From Halomonas urumqiensis (GTDB lineage: Bacteria; Pseudomonadota; Gammaproteobacteria; Pseudomonadales; Halomonadaceae): a stretch of 54,371 nt of DNA. The position numbers were made by a program, and so were the translations under genes. The DNA is taken from assembly GCF_003028575.1 (NCBI RefSeq), contig NZ_PYUD01000012.1:1-54371 (forward strand), given 5' to 3'. Position 1 is the stretch's first letter. The number at the start of each line of letters is the position of its first letter. Below are positions 26,970 to 35,924 of this stretch, one piece after another. The notes under the pieces were generated by a model. It did no database searches. It was not told where the DNA came from and was given only the letters and a program-made list of their open reading frames with translations.

Positions 26970-28034
26970 CTACTGCATGCGTTTGCCACTCGCTTCGTTG
27001 AAGGGATGCAACGCCGTGCGAGGCACATGAAAGCGAAGGACGTCACCTTCATCCACAGGCGGCTGGCCCGAGGTACGGATTACCGTCGGCTGGTCGCTGC
27101 CCTCCATGCGCACGTAGAGGTGGCTCTCGGCTCCGGCGGCCTCGAACAGTTCAAGTGTCGCTTCCACCACCAGGTGTGGCTCATCGGGGGCGTGCAGCAG
27201 CATGTCGTCGGGGCGCATGCCGACGATATCGGTGCCTGGCGGCAGGTCGTCGAGTACGCCACTGAACGAGTGGCCGTCATCGCGTGCCTCCAGGTAGGCA
27301 CGCGGCATCAGGTTCATGGCCGGTGATCCGATGAAGGTGGCAACGAACGTCGATGCGGGACGTGAATAGATCTCCATCGGCGTACCGACCTGTTCGATCA
27401 ACCCGTCATTGAGCACCACCAGGCGGTCGCCTAGCGTCATGGCCTCGAGCTGATCGTGGGTGACGTAGAGGCTGGTGGTCTTCAGGCGTCGCTGAAGCTG
27501 CTTTATCTCTACCCGCATCTGCACGCGTAGCTTGGCGTCGAGGTTGGAGAGCGGCTCATCGAACAGGAAGGCGGCGGGTTCGCGTACCAGCGCGCGGCCC
27601 ATGGCCACGCGCTGGCGTTGGCCGCCTGAAAGCTGGCGTGGTTTGCGGGTCAGGAACGCCTCGATCTCCAGCATCCCAGCAGCTTCACCGACCCGGCGTT
27701 CGATCTCGTCGGCCTTGAAGCCTCGATTCTTCAAGCCGTAGGCCAGATTGTTGTAGACCGTCATATGCGGATAGAGCGCGTAGTTCTGGAACACCATGGC
27801 GATGTCGCGTTCGGCGGGTTCCAGGGTGTTCACGACCCGCTCGCCGATATGCAGCGTGCCCTCACTGATGGTCTCGAGCCCTGCCACCATGCGCAGCAGG
27901 GTCGATTTTCCACAACCGGAAGGGCCCACCAGCACGACGAACTCGCCATCGGCGACATCCAGGTCGATGCCCTTCACCGCCTGTACGTTGCCCGGGTAGG
28001 TCTTTTTCAGGCCATCAAGCTTGATGCGCGCCAT
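26970..28034 (-). CDS. ugpC: sn-glycerol-3-phosphate ABC transporter ATP-binding protein
   Basis: A 354-aa MalK-type ATPase. Walker [11 protein letters not shown]-loop [12 protein letters not shown], signature [15 protein letters not shown], Walker [16 protein letters not shown] and the C-terminal TOBE regulatory domain (residues ~240-354, [14 protein letters not shown]... GMRPDDMLL). It supports UgpAE in uptake of glycerol-3-phosphate or glycerophosphodiesters. It is the last gene of ugpBAEC; a ugpQ phosphodiesterase gene, often present, is absent here. UgpE ends 1 bp upstream. Confidence 0.92.
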   Translation of the reverse strand: MARIKLDGLKKTYPGNVQAVKGIDLDVADGEFVVLVGPSGCGKSTLLRMVAGLETISEGTLHIGERVVNTLEPAERDIAMVFQNYALYPHMTVYNNLAYGLKNRGFKADEIERRVGEAAGMLEIEAFLTRKPRQLSGGQRQRVAMGRALVREPAAFLFDEPLSNLDAKLRVQMRVEIKQLQRRLKTTSLYVTHDQLEAMTLGDRLVVLNDGLIEQVGTPMEIYSRPASTFVATFIGSPAMNLMPRAYLEARDDGHSFSGVLDDLPPGTDIVGMRPDDMLLHAPDEPHLVVEATLELFEAAGAESHLYVRMEGSDQPTVIRTSGQPPVDEGDVLRFHVPRTALHPFNEASGKRMQ

Positions 28035-28035
28035 G

Positions 28036-28887
28036 CTATTTCTCCGTCTCGGTCAGGCCCTTCACGAACAGCCGCTGCATGAACAGGATCACCAGCACCG
28101 GCGGCAGCGCTGCCATTACCACGGCGGCCATCACCAGGTTCCAGTCCGGTGTCTCGTCGCCGCTGGTGCTGGTCATGCGCTGAATGCCCATGACGATGGT
28201 GGTGTAGTCGGGGTCGGTGGTGATCAACAGCGGCCACAGATACTGGTTCCAGCCGTAGATGAACATGATCACGAACAGCGCGGCGATATTGGTTACCGAG
28301 AGCGGCAGTAGAATGTCGCGAAAGAACTTGAGAGGCCCCGCTCCATCGATGCGTGCCGCTTCCAGCATCTCTTCGGGAATCGTCATGAAGAACTGGCGGA
28401 ACAGGAAGGTGGCCGTGGCCGAGGCGATCAGCGGAATGGACAGGCCGGCGAAACTGTTGAGCATGCCGAGATCGGCGACCACCTGGAAGGTGGGGATAAT
28501 GCGCACTTCCACCGGCAGCATCAGCGTTATGAAGATCAGCCAGAAGAAGAACAGCCGGAACGGGAAGCGGAAGTAGACGATGGCAAATGCCGAAAGCAAC
28601 GAAATGAACAGCTTGCCGATGGTGATGGCAAGTGCCATCACCAGGCTGTTCCAGAGCATTCGCCAGGCCGGCGGCGAGCCCGCCTTGGCCAGGCCGGCTT
28701 CCCACATCAGCCGGTAGTTCTCCACGGCCTGGTCGCCGGGCGTGAGCGGCAGCACGCCACGCATGAACTCTCCCGGGCCATGGGTCGAGGCGATGATGGC
28801 GATATACACCGGAAACAGCACCAGAGCCACGCCACTGATCAGGATCAGGTGGGCCGCCAGATTGCCCAGGGGACGGTTTTCGACCAT
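28036..28887 (-). CDS. ugpE: sn-glycerol-3-phosphate ABC transporter permease
   Basis: A 283-aa MalG-type permease with six helices, starting [27 protein letters not shown]. The coupling EAA loop is [26 protein letters not shown] (about residues 175-200). The long first periplasmic loop ([17 protein letters not shown]) is typical of UgpE. It pairs with UgpA. Gap of 10 bp to ugpA and 1 bp to ugpC. Confidence 0.93.
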   Translation of the reverse strand: MVENRPLGNLAAHLILISGVALVLFPVYIAIIASTHGPGEFMRGVLPLTPGDQAVENYRLMWEAGLAKAGSPPAWRMLWNSLVMALAITIGKLFISLLSAFAIVYFRFPFRLFFFWLIFITLMLPVEVRIIPTFQVVADLGMLNSFAGLSIPLIASATATFLFRQFFMTIPEEMLEAARIDGAGPLKFFRDILLPLSVTNIAALFVIMFIYGWNQYLWPLLITTDPDYTTIVMGIQRMTSTSGDETPDWNLVMAAVVMAALPPVLVILFMQRLFVKGLTETEK

Positions 28888-28897
28888 CTCGATATCC

Positions 28898-29782
28898 TCA
28901 GTAGTTGACGCGCCGCTCGATGAATCGGAACTGAACGAAGGTGAGTACCACCACGATGACCATCAGGATCACCGACTGGGCGGCGGAGGCCCCGAGGTTC
29001 AGGCCCACGAAGCCGTCGGCATAGACCTTGTAGACCAGCGTGTTGGTGGCCTGGGCCGGGCCACCCTGGGTGGTGGCGTGAATCACACCGAAGGTGTCGA
29101 ACATCGCATAGACGATGTTGACGACCATCAGGAAGAACGTCGTGGGTGTGAGCAGCGGGAAAACGATGGTCCAGAAGCGTTTCGTAGGGCTGGCACCATC
29201 GATGGCGGCGGCCTCGATCAGTGACTGCGGTATCGATTGCAGCCCGGCCAGGAAGAACAGGAAGTTGTAGGCGATCTGTTTCCAGGCAGCGGCGATCACC
29301 ACCAGCAGCATGGCGTCGCCACCAGACGTGCGATGGTTCCAGCGATAACCGACCATCTCCAGTGCATAGGGCACGATGCCGATCGCCGGGTTGAAGATGA
29401 ACCACCACAGCACCCCGGCAATGGCCGGAGCAATGGCGTAGGGCCACACCAGCAGGGTGGTGTAAGCGTTGCGTGAGCGCAGCATGCGGTTGACGGTGAC
29501 GGCCAGCAGCAACGCGGCGGACATCGACAGCAGGGTGGTGCCGATGGCGAATACGGCGGTGACGGAGAGCGAGTTGAGGTAGCTGCCATCGCTGAACAGC
29601 CGGGTGAAGTTCGCGAGTCCCACGAAGTTGCTGCTCAGCCCGAAGGCATCCTCGCGCAGCAGCGACTGGTAGAGCGCCTGGCCGGCTGGCCAGATGAAGA
29701 AGATCAGAGTGACGATAACTTGTGGGCCGAGCAGGGCGTAGGGTAGCCAGCGGCCCGGAAAAGTCATGCGTTTGGTCTGCAT
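28898..29782 (-). CDS. ugpA: sn-glycerol-3-phosphate ABC transporter permease
   Basis: A 294-aa MalF-type permease. Similarity to E. coli UgpA is obvious throughout: [50 protein letters not shown], and the EAA loop [24 protein letters not shown] followed by [13 protein letters not shown]. Separated from ugpB by 87 bp containing a 13-bp hairpin, which could lower permease expression relative to the binding protein. Confidence 0.95.
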   Translation of the reverse strand: MQTKRMTFPGRWLPYALLGPQVIVTLIFFIWPAGQALYQSLLREDAFGLSSNFVGLANFTRLFSDGSYLNSLSVTAVFAIGTTLLSMSAALLLAVTVNRMLRSRNAYTTLLVWPYAIAPAIAGVLWWFIFNPAIGIVPYALEMVGYRWNHRTSGGDAMLLVVIAAAWKQIAYNFLFFLAGLQSIPQSLIEAAAIDGASPTKRFWTIVFPLLTPTTFFLMVVNIVYAMFDTFGVIHATTQGGPAQATNTLVYKVYADGFVGLNLGASAAQSVILMVIVVVLTFVQFRFIERRVNY

Positions 29783-29821
29783 GGACGTCTCGGCGGCAGG
29801 GGGGAACCAACAATGGAGAAG

Positions 29822-29853
29822 TGACGCCAGCCACCCGGGGGTGGCTGGCGTCA
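29822..29853 (-). other. Strong intercistronic hairpin between ugpB and ugpA
   Basis: Perfect 13-bp stem TGACGCCAGCCAC / GTGGCTGGCGTCA with loop CCGGGG and no T-run. In binding-protein-first operons such hairpins commonly protect the upstream mRNA and reduce read-through; that role is inferred here from position and stability. Confidence 0.65.
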
Positions 29854-29869
29854 GGCGCGTGGCAAAGCC

Positions 29870-31192
29870 TCAGTCGTTGGCGGACTCGAAGTCGCGCAGC
29901 AGCGCGTTGCCGCGCTCGACGGCATCGGCGGTTGCTTCGCTGCCGCTCTTGTCACCGGTCATCACCGCTTCCATCTCCTCGGAGATGATGTCGCGGATCT
30001 GCACGAAGTTGCCGAAACGCAGCCCCTTGGAATTTTCAGTGGGGGTATTGAGGGTCATTTGCCGAAGCGATATGTCGGTGCCCGGGTTTTCCTCGTAGTA
30101 GCCCTGCTCGGCGCTCAGGTCCCAGGCGGCCTGGGTGATCGGCAGATAGCCGGTCTGCTGGTGCCACGCGGCCTGTACCTCGGGAAGCGAGAGGTACTCG
30201 AAGAAGGCGGCGACGGCTTCGTACTCGTCGTCGCTGTGGCCCTGCAGGGTCCACAGGGTGGCGCCACCGATGATCGAGTTCTGCGGTGCGTCGTCTTGGT
30301 CGGCGTAATAGGGCAGCATGCCATAGCCGACCTCGAAATCGGCATTGCCGAGTACCCCGGCGCGCGCGGCGGAGGAACCGAAGAACATGGCGCAGTCGCC
30401 GGCGTAGAACATCGGTGCCGCATCATCGCCTGGCCCCGGTCCCCCCCAGCGGAACACGTCTTCGTCCTGCCAGGTCTTGAGGTTGTCCCAGTGGCTGGCC
30501 ACCAGCTCGTTGTCGAACGCAAGCTCGGTACCCAGGCCGGCGAAGCCATTCTCCAGGGTACCAAGCGGTGAGTCATGCATCGCCGAGAAGTTCTCGAGCA
30601 TCACCCAGCTCGGCCAGGAGGTGGTGAACCCGCATTCCGCCGCTTCTGACTCGATGATCTGACGGGAAGCGGCCTCCATTTCTTCCCAGGTTTCCGGGGC
30701 TCGCGGCTCTAGCCCGGCCGCCTCCAATATCTCGAGGTTGGCGTAGAGAATCGGTGTGGAGGAGTTGAAGGGGAACGACAGCATGTTGCCGCGGGTGTCG
30801 GTGTAGTAACCGACCACGGCGGGCAGGAAGTCCTCGCGTTCGAACGCGCGGCCGTGGTCCTCCATCAGTTCGAAGGTCGGATATACCGCCCCTTCGGCGG
30901 CCATCATGGTGCCGGTACCGACCTCGTAGACCTGCAGGATGTGCGGCTGCTCCCCGGCACGAAACGCGGCGATGGCACCGGTCATGGTTTCGGAATAGTT
31001 GCCACGATAGCTGGGGATGACCCGGTAGTCGTCCTGGGAGGCATTGAAGTCCTCGGTGATGCCGACGAGGATTTCGCCCAGCTCTCCGCCCATGGCGTGC
31101 CACCATTGCACCTCAGTGGCGGCCTGGGCAGAAAATGACAGGCTGGCGGCGGCGATACCGCTAACCAGCGCCTTCATTGTGATGTGCGACAT
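29870..31192 (-). CDS. ugpB: sn-glycerol-3-phosphate-binding periplasmic protein
   Basis: A 440-aa family 1 solute-binding protein with a signal peptide (residues 1-24, ending FSAQA-AT). UgpB marks: VQWWHAMGGELGEILVGITEDFNASQDDYRVIPSYRGNY, LQVYEVGTGTMMAA, and GFTTSWPSWVMLENFSAMHD. It delivers glycerol-3-phosphate or glycerophosphodiesters to UgpAEC. ATG 31192 follows AGGGAGA. A six-unit PhoB-type array ends 47 bp before the start, matching known PhoB control of ugp in E. coli. Confidence 0.95.
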   Translation of the reverse strand: MSHITMKALVSGIAAASLSFSAQAATEVQWWHAMGGELGEILVGITEDFNASQDDYRVIPSYRGNYSETMTGAIAAFRAGEQPHILQVYEVGTGTMMAAEGAVYPTFELMEDHGRAFEREDFLPAVVGYYTDTRGNMLSFPFNSSTPILYANLEILEAAGLEPRAPETWEEMEAASRQIIESEAAECGFTTSWPSWVMLENFSAMHDSPLGTLENGFAGLGTELAFDNELVASHWDNLKTWQDEDVFRWGGPGPGDDAAPMFYAGDCAMFFGSSAARAGVLGNADFEVGYGMLPYYADQDDAPQNSIIGGATLWTLQGHSDDEYEAVAAFFEYLSLPEVQAAWHQQTGYLPITQAAWDLSAEQGYYEENPGTDISLRQMTLNTPTENSKGLRFGNFVQIRDIISEEMEAVMTGDKSGSEATADAVERGNALLRDFESAND

Positions 31193-31238
31193 GATGCTCT
31201 CCCTGGGATATGACGCGACCGGATCGCGATGGCCTGAA

Positions 31239-31304
31239 TGACATGTCGACCCTAAGTCACATGTATGTCAGCGGGATGAATGGATCATGAAGCGCTTATG
31301 AAAA
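31239..31304 (-). promoter_or_regulatory. Putative Pho box B upstream of ugpB (6 units of 11 bp)
   Basis: On the minus strand six contiguous 11-mers: TTTTCATAAGC / GCTTCATGATC / CATTCATCCCG / CTGACATACAT / GTGACTTAGGG / TCGACATGTCA. C is invariant at position 5 and T at position 7 in all six, as in CTGTCAT-N4. It ends 47 bp before ugpB. The rest of the 315-bp gap (31305-31507) holds only a short direct repeat CGGAGTGAAG and nothing else I recognise. Confidence 0.75.
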
Positions 31305-31507
31305 GAAAGGCGTGGCTATGCTGTGCCAGGCGCATGTCATTGCGGATGATGCACACTCCTGGCCATCTGATTGAAAAGGCATAGTTGGTCGTCAAACGTG
31401 GCGAAACCCGGAGTGAAGAGCGGAGTGAAGCAATGCGTTGTGAGACGACCAAGCGGGCACGCGGGGAGTTGGCCCCACATGCCGCTGGAATGGACGGCAG
31501 TAACGCG

Positions 31508-32704
31508 TCAGGAGTGCGTGGAGGGGTGTGGAGAAGGGACGTTGACAGCGCTTTGGGCACAGGCCAGCCGGCGGATTTCGACGTGGGAGAACCACTCCAG
31601 GTCGCGGGCGTGCTTTTCCAGTTGCTGGCACGTGTGGTGGCTGTCCAGCGGGGCGTCCTCGTCGAGGCAGGCGACCACGATCACCCGGCCGTCGAGATAA
31701 TGGAGCTCGACATCGCGTATCCATGGCCACTGGCTGAGCCCGGACCAGCGCTCGCCGAGGGCGAACTCCACCTCGGGGCGCAGCGGAAGCCCGGGGAAGC
31801 GGCTGGGGTCGCCTTCGCCGGCATCGTCTTCGGGGTCGACGTGGAAGGTCAGGTCGGTCAGTTCCGGGTAGGCGATGCGCAGCCGTCGACTCACTTCATT
31901 GCCGATCTCGTGGCCTTCCGAGACGCTGATGCGCGGCGATACCACCACGTGCAGGTCGAGCATGGTGCGACCGGCCGATTGGCGGGTGCGCAGGTCGTGC
32001 ACGCCGGCCACGCCCGGTACGTCAAGTGCCACCTGGCGCATGCCGTGCTGGTCCTTCAGCGGCAGGGCGGTGTCGACCAGTTCGCGGCCCGATTCCCACA
32101 GCAGGTCCCAGCCGATCTTGCCGACCAGCAGGCCGACGATCACCGCCGCCAGAGTATCCAGCCAGCCATGGCCGAACTGGGTGCCGACCAGGCCGACCAT
32201 CACCACGCCGGTGGAGAGCACGTCGGAGCGCGAATGCCAGGCGTTGGCCTGCAATAGCTTGGAGCCGGTGCGCCGCGCCACACGCATGGTGATCTGGAAA
32301 AGCCACTCCTTGATGAGCAGCGTCACCAGCGCCACCACCATGGCCCAGATGCCGGGCGGCGGTATCTCTGCGCCAGAGATCAGTCGCTCAAGGCTCGACC
32401 AGGCGATGGCACCCGCCACGAAGATCAGCACGCTGCCGAGAAACAGCGTAGCAAGCGTTTCGATGCGGCCGTGACCGTAGGGGTGGTCGTAGTCGGGGTC
32501 CTGGCTGCCGTAGTGGGTAGCGGCCAGCACGAAGCCGTCGGTCACCAGATCCGAGAAGGAGTGTATGCCGTCGGCGATCAACGCCGCCGAGCCCACCAAC
32601 ATGCCGGTGATCAGCTTGGCGATGCCCACCAGGGCATCGATCCATATGGCCAGGATGGTGACACGCCGCGTGTCACGATTCCTGTCGTGTGCTGAGGTTG
32701 ACAT
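31508..32704 (-). CDS. Cation diffusion facilitator (FieF-like)
   Basis: A 398-aa inner-membrane divalent-cation/H+ antiporter. Six helices; metal-site segments ADGIHSFSDLVTDG in helix 2 and NAWHSRSDVLST in helix 5 show the His/Asp pattern of the family, and the HPYGHGRIETLA loop follows helix 2. The C-terminal ferredoxin-like domain (from ~residue 215, VPGVAGVHDLRTRQSAGRTMLDLHVVVSP) is followed by ~110 extra residues not found in FieF (~300 aa). Probably exports Fe, Zn, Co or Mn; which one is not predictable. ATG 32704 with GGAG at long spacing. It lies between two Pho-type transport operons but has no Pho box of its own. Confidence 0.85.
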   Translation of the reverse strand: MSTSAHDRNRDTRRVTILAIWIDALVGIAKLITGMLVGSAALIADGIHSFSDLVTDGFVLAATHYGSQDPDYDHPYGHGRIETLATLFLGSVLIFVAGAIAWSSLERLISGAEIPPPGIWAMVVALVTLLIKEWLFQITMRVARRTGSKLLQANAWHSRSDVLSTGVVMVGLVGTQFGHGWLDTLAAVIVGLLVGKIGWDLLWESGRELVDTALPLKDQHGMRQVALDVPGVAGVHDLRTRQSAGRTMLDLHVVVSPRISVSEGHEIGNEVSRRLRIAYPELTDLTFHVDPEDDAGEGDPSRFPGLPLRPEVEFALGERWSGLSQWPWIRDVELHYLDGRVIVVACLDEDAPLDSHHTCQQLEKHARDLEWFSHVEIRRLACAQSAVNVPSPHPSTHS

Positions 32705-32839
32705 CGGGGGGCGACTCCACTGAATCGGTGGGCCTGAAGTGACCCATAGTGTACTAAATAGGTCCACTTTTCGGCAAGACGCGCACCCGACCTGTTCTTG
32801 CCACTGTAGGGGGCAAAAAGGGACTGGTGCGGGAGCTGT

Positions 32840-33685
32840 CTAGCGGATACCCGAACGCAGGAATGACTGCACGAACTGGCGTTGGAAGAGCAGGAAGGCA
32901 ATCAGCAGCGGGGCGATGCTGAGCAGGGTGGCGGCACTGACGGTGGCCCAGTTGACCCCGGTTTCCGGCGCCGAGAAAACGCCCAGGCCGACGGTGAGCG
33001 GGCGGCTTTCCACCGAATTGGTCACCACCAGCGGCCACAGGAAGTTGTTCCAGTGGTGACTGATCGAGACCAGCCCATAGGCCAGGTAGGTCGGCCGTGC
33101 CAGCGGCACGTAGACCTTCATCAGAATGGCCATCCAGCCGCAGCCCTCGATGCGCGCGGCGTCTTCCAGTTCACGGGGAATGGTCTTGAAAGTCTGGCGC
33201 AGCAGGAAGATGCCGAAGGCACTGGCCACGTAAGGCAGGCCGATGCCGGTGATGGTGTTGACCAGCCCCAGGGAGCTTGCGATCTGGTAGTTCTCGACGA
33301 TCAGCACTTCGGGGAACACGAACAGTTGGATCAGCACCAGCATGAACAGGATGTCCTTGCCGGGGATCGGGAAGCGCGCGAAGGCGAAGCCGGCCAGGGT
33401 ACACACCACGAACTGTGCCAGCACCACGCCGGTGACCAGCAGGAAGGTGTTGAGGTAGTAGCGTGCGAAGGGCGCCTGCTCCCAGGCGTTGGCGAAGTTG
33501 TCCAGGGTCAGCGGTGCCAACAGCTCGAAGCGCACCATGAACTCCGGCGGATGGAAGGCCGCCCATAGTGCATACAGCAACGGGAAGATCCAGATGATCG
33601 CCAGCAGCCACGCGGCGGTGGTTTCGAGGCCGGGAAGGCGCAGGGCCGTGCGCCTGGCGGACGCGTTGAGAGTGGTCTGGCTCAT
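32840..33685 (-). CDS. Ugp-like ABC transporter permease (second system)
   Basis: A 281-aa MalG/UgpE-type permease with six helices. The EAA loop is PRELEDAARIEGCGWMAILMKVYVPLARP. The N-terminus has a longer cytosolic stretch (MSQTTLNASARRTALRLPGLE). Its ATG overlaps the stop codon of the previous permease (ATGA). Last gene of a four-gene operon transcribed from the Pho-type box near 37.2 kb. Confidence 0.88.
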   Translation of the reverse strand: MSQTTLNASARRTALRLPGLETTAAWLLAIIWIFPLLYALWAAFHPPEFMVRFELLAPLTLDNFANAWEQAPFARYYLNTFLLVTGVVLAQFVVCTLAGFAFARFPIPGKDILFMLVLIQLFVFPEVLIVENYQIASSLGLVNTITGIGLPYVASAFGIFLLRQTFKTIPRELEDAARIEGCGWMAILMKVYVPLARPTYLAYGLVSISHHWNNFLWPLVVTNSVESRPLTVGLGVFSAPETGVNWATVSAATLLSIAPLLIAFLLFQRQFVQSFLRSGIR

Positions 33686-34569
33686 TGATAGTGCGTCCTG
33701 CGGTCGAGAATGGCGAACTTGACCGTGGCCACCACCGCCAGTACCAGCAGGATCACCACGGTGATGGTGGCGGCGTAGGTGCGGTCGAAGAACGAGAAGG
33801 CGTTCTCGTAGACGTAGTAGAGCAGCAGGTTGGTGGCGTTGTTGGGGCCGCCCTTGGTGAGGATGAACAGGTGGTCCACCACACGCACGGCGTTGATCAG
33901 TGCATTGATCAGCACGAACAGTGTGGTCGGCATCAGCAGTGGGAAGGTCACGCGCCAGAAGAAACTCCAGCGGCTGGTCCCTTCGAGGTCGGCGGCTTCC
34001 TTGAGCTCCGGTGCCATGCCCTGCAAGGCGGCCAGGTAGAAGATCATGAAGAAGCCGGCTTCCTTCCATACCGTCATCACGATCACCGAGCCAAGCGCGA
34101 CACTGGGATCGCCTAGCCAGTTGACGCCGGAGAATCCCAGCGCACCCAGCAGTGAGTTGAACAGGCCGATTTGCGGTGCATAGAAGAACATCCAGATGTT
34201 CGCCGCGGCGATCATCGGCAGGATGGTCGGGGTGAAATAGGCCATGCGCACGAAGCCACGCCCCGGCAGCCTGGCATTGACGAATAGCGCCATGCCAAGC
34301 GCCAGGGCGATCGACGTGGGAATGGTGCCGAGCGCATAGATCAGGTTGTTGCGGGCGACCCGCCAGAACGTCTGATCCTCGATCAGCAACTGATAGTTCT
34401 CGAGCCCGGCGAATGAGGGCGGCTCACCTCGAAAGCCCGGCAGGAACAGGCTGTTGATGAGGGTGGCAATGGTCGGCAGATAGGCGAAGGTGGCCAGCAG
34501 CACCGCCGCCGGCAGCAGCAACAGCGCACCGTAGATCTGCATGCGACGGTCGGCGTTGTGGATCAGCAT
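33682..34569 (-). CDS. Ugp-like ABC transporter permease (second system)
   Basis: A 295-aa MalF/UgpA-type permease. It begins MLIHNADRRMQIYGALLLLP at ATG 34569 (AAGGA upstream) rather than at the upstream GTG or ATG. The EAA loop is ELKEAADLEGTSRWSFFWRVTFPLLMP and the NALINAVRVVDHLFILTKGGP segment is typical of the family. It partners with the overlapping permease gene downstream. Confidence 0.88.
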   Translation of the reverse strand: MLIHNADRRMQIYGALLLLPAAVLLATFAYLPTIATLINSLFLPGFRGEPPSFAGLENYQLLIEDQTFWRVARNNLIYALGTIPTSIALALGMALFVNARLPGRGFVRMAYFTPTILPMIAAANIWMFFYAPQIGLFNSLLGALGFSGVNWLGDPSVALGSVIVMTVWKEAGFFMIFYLAALQGMAPELKEAADLEGTSRWSFFWRVTFPLLMPTTLFVLINALINAVRVVDHLFILTKGGPNNATNLLLYYVYENAFSFFDRTYAATITVVILLVLAVVATVKFAILDRRTHYQ

Positions 34570-34623
34570 AGTCCTTGCCCCTGCGTCCCTCTTGTGCGTA
34601 TGCACCGAAGTGCGGCGTCAACG

Positions 34624-35907
34624 TCAACGCGCGTAGCGGCGCAGCGCTGCATCGGCTTCGGCCTGGGCCTGGGCCAGCGCCTCGGCCGCTGACATCTGCC
34701 CGGTCAGCGCCGCCTGCACAGCGTTGTCCAGCGCGCGACGAATGCGCCCTCCCTGGTAGGTGGAGAGTTCGGCGGTGCCATGCTCGAGCTGGTCGCGGGC
34801 CACCGCCGCCGGCGGGAAGCTCTCGACATAGTCGCGCAGTGCCTCGGTGTCATAGGCAGCGGGGCTGACGCCCATGTAGCCGGTCTCGATGGACCAGGCG
34901 GCGGCGCGCTCGGGGTCGGTCATCCATTGGATGAAGGTCATGGCGGCCTGCTGCTCGGCTTCGCTTGAATCCTTGAACAGGTAGAAGTTGCCACCCCCGG
35001 TGGGGCTGCCGCGCTGGGTCTTCATCGGCAACATGGCCACACCGAAGTCGAACTCGGCATCATTGCGGACCGCGGTGAGGTTGCCGGTGCTGTGCCATAT
35101 CATCGCGGTGGACTGCTCGAGGAAATTCTGGCGCAGAGTGCCCCATTCGATGGCGCCATCGGGCATGGCGTCATGCTCGTCGGCTAGCGACACCCAGTAT
35201 TCCAGGGCCTCGATGGCGGCGGGGTCGTCGAAATAGACCTCGGTACCGTCGTCGCTCATCAGCCGGTGGCCATTCTGGAAAGCGAAGGCCTGGAACATCC
35301 AGTAGGGGTAGCCGGTGGAAGGCACCATCACGCCCCACTGCTCGCCGTCGGAGGCTTCGTGCACGGCGCTTGCCATCTCGGCCATCTCGTCCCAGGTCTC
35401 CGGGGGAGTCTCCGGGTCGAGCCCTGCAGCTTCGAAGGCGTCCTTGTTCCAGTAGAGCACGATTGTCGAGCGCTGGAAGGGGATGCCATAGGTCTGGCCG
35501 TCGACCTGGCCATTCTCCATCAGGCCCGGATAGAAGCTGTCGAGCCATTCGCGTTGCTCGTCGGTCTCTATCACCTCATCGAAGGCGATGATGGCGTCCT
35601 GCTCGAGCAGTTCGTAGAGATCGATGGAGAACAGCACCGAGAGCTGCGGGGGGTCGCCAGCCTCGATGGCTGACATGGCGCGTACCCGGGTGTCGTCGTA
35701 GTTGCCGGCGTAGATGGCTTCGACATCGATATCGGGGTGTTCGGCCTCGAACTCATCGACCAGGCCGTCGATGACATCGGTCAGTGCGCCGCCCACGGCG
35801 ATCGGGTAATACATGGTCAGTTCGACCGGGTCCTGGGCCGAGGCCTGGCCAGCGGAGAGCAGGCCGGCGGCCAGCGCCGTCAGCGGGAAGGAGAGACGCG
35901 CACGCAT
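34624..35907 (-). CDS. UgpB-like ABC transporter solute-binding protein (second system)
   Basis: A 427-aa family 1 binding protein with a signal peptide (residues 1-25, GQASA-QD). The mature start VELTMYYPIAVGGALTDVIDGLVDEFEAEHPDIDVEAIYAGNY and the YGIPFQRSTIVLYWNKDAFEAAGLDP segment place it near UgpB and other sugar-phosphate or polyol binders. Substrate unknown; the PhoB-type promoter favours a phosphate ester such as a glycerophosphodiester. ATG 35907 has AGGAG upstream; it lies 17 bp after the ATPase stop. Confidence 0.83.
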   Translation of the reverse strand: MRARLSFPLTALAAGLLSAGQASAQDPVELTMYYPIAVGGALTDVIDGLVDEFEAEHPDIDVEAIYAGNYDDTRVRAMSAIEAGDPPQLSVLFSIDLYELLEQDAIIAFDEVIETDEQREWLDSFYPGLMENGQVDGQTYGIPFQRSTIVLYWNKDAFEAAGLDPETPPETWDEMAEMASAVHEASDGEQWGVMVPSTGYPYWMFQAFAFQNGHRLMSDDGTEVYFDDPAAIEALEYWVSLADEHDAMPDGAIEWGTLRQNFLEQSTAMIWHSTGNLTAVRNDAEFDFGVAMLPMKTQRGSPTGGGNFYLFKDSSEAEQQAAMTFIQWMTDPERAAAWSIETGYMGVSPAAYDTEALRDYVESFPPAAVARDQLEHGTAELSTYQGGRIRRALDNAVQAALTGQMSAAEALAQAQAEADAALRRYAR

Positions 35908-35924
35908 GGGGATGACTCCTGAGT

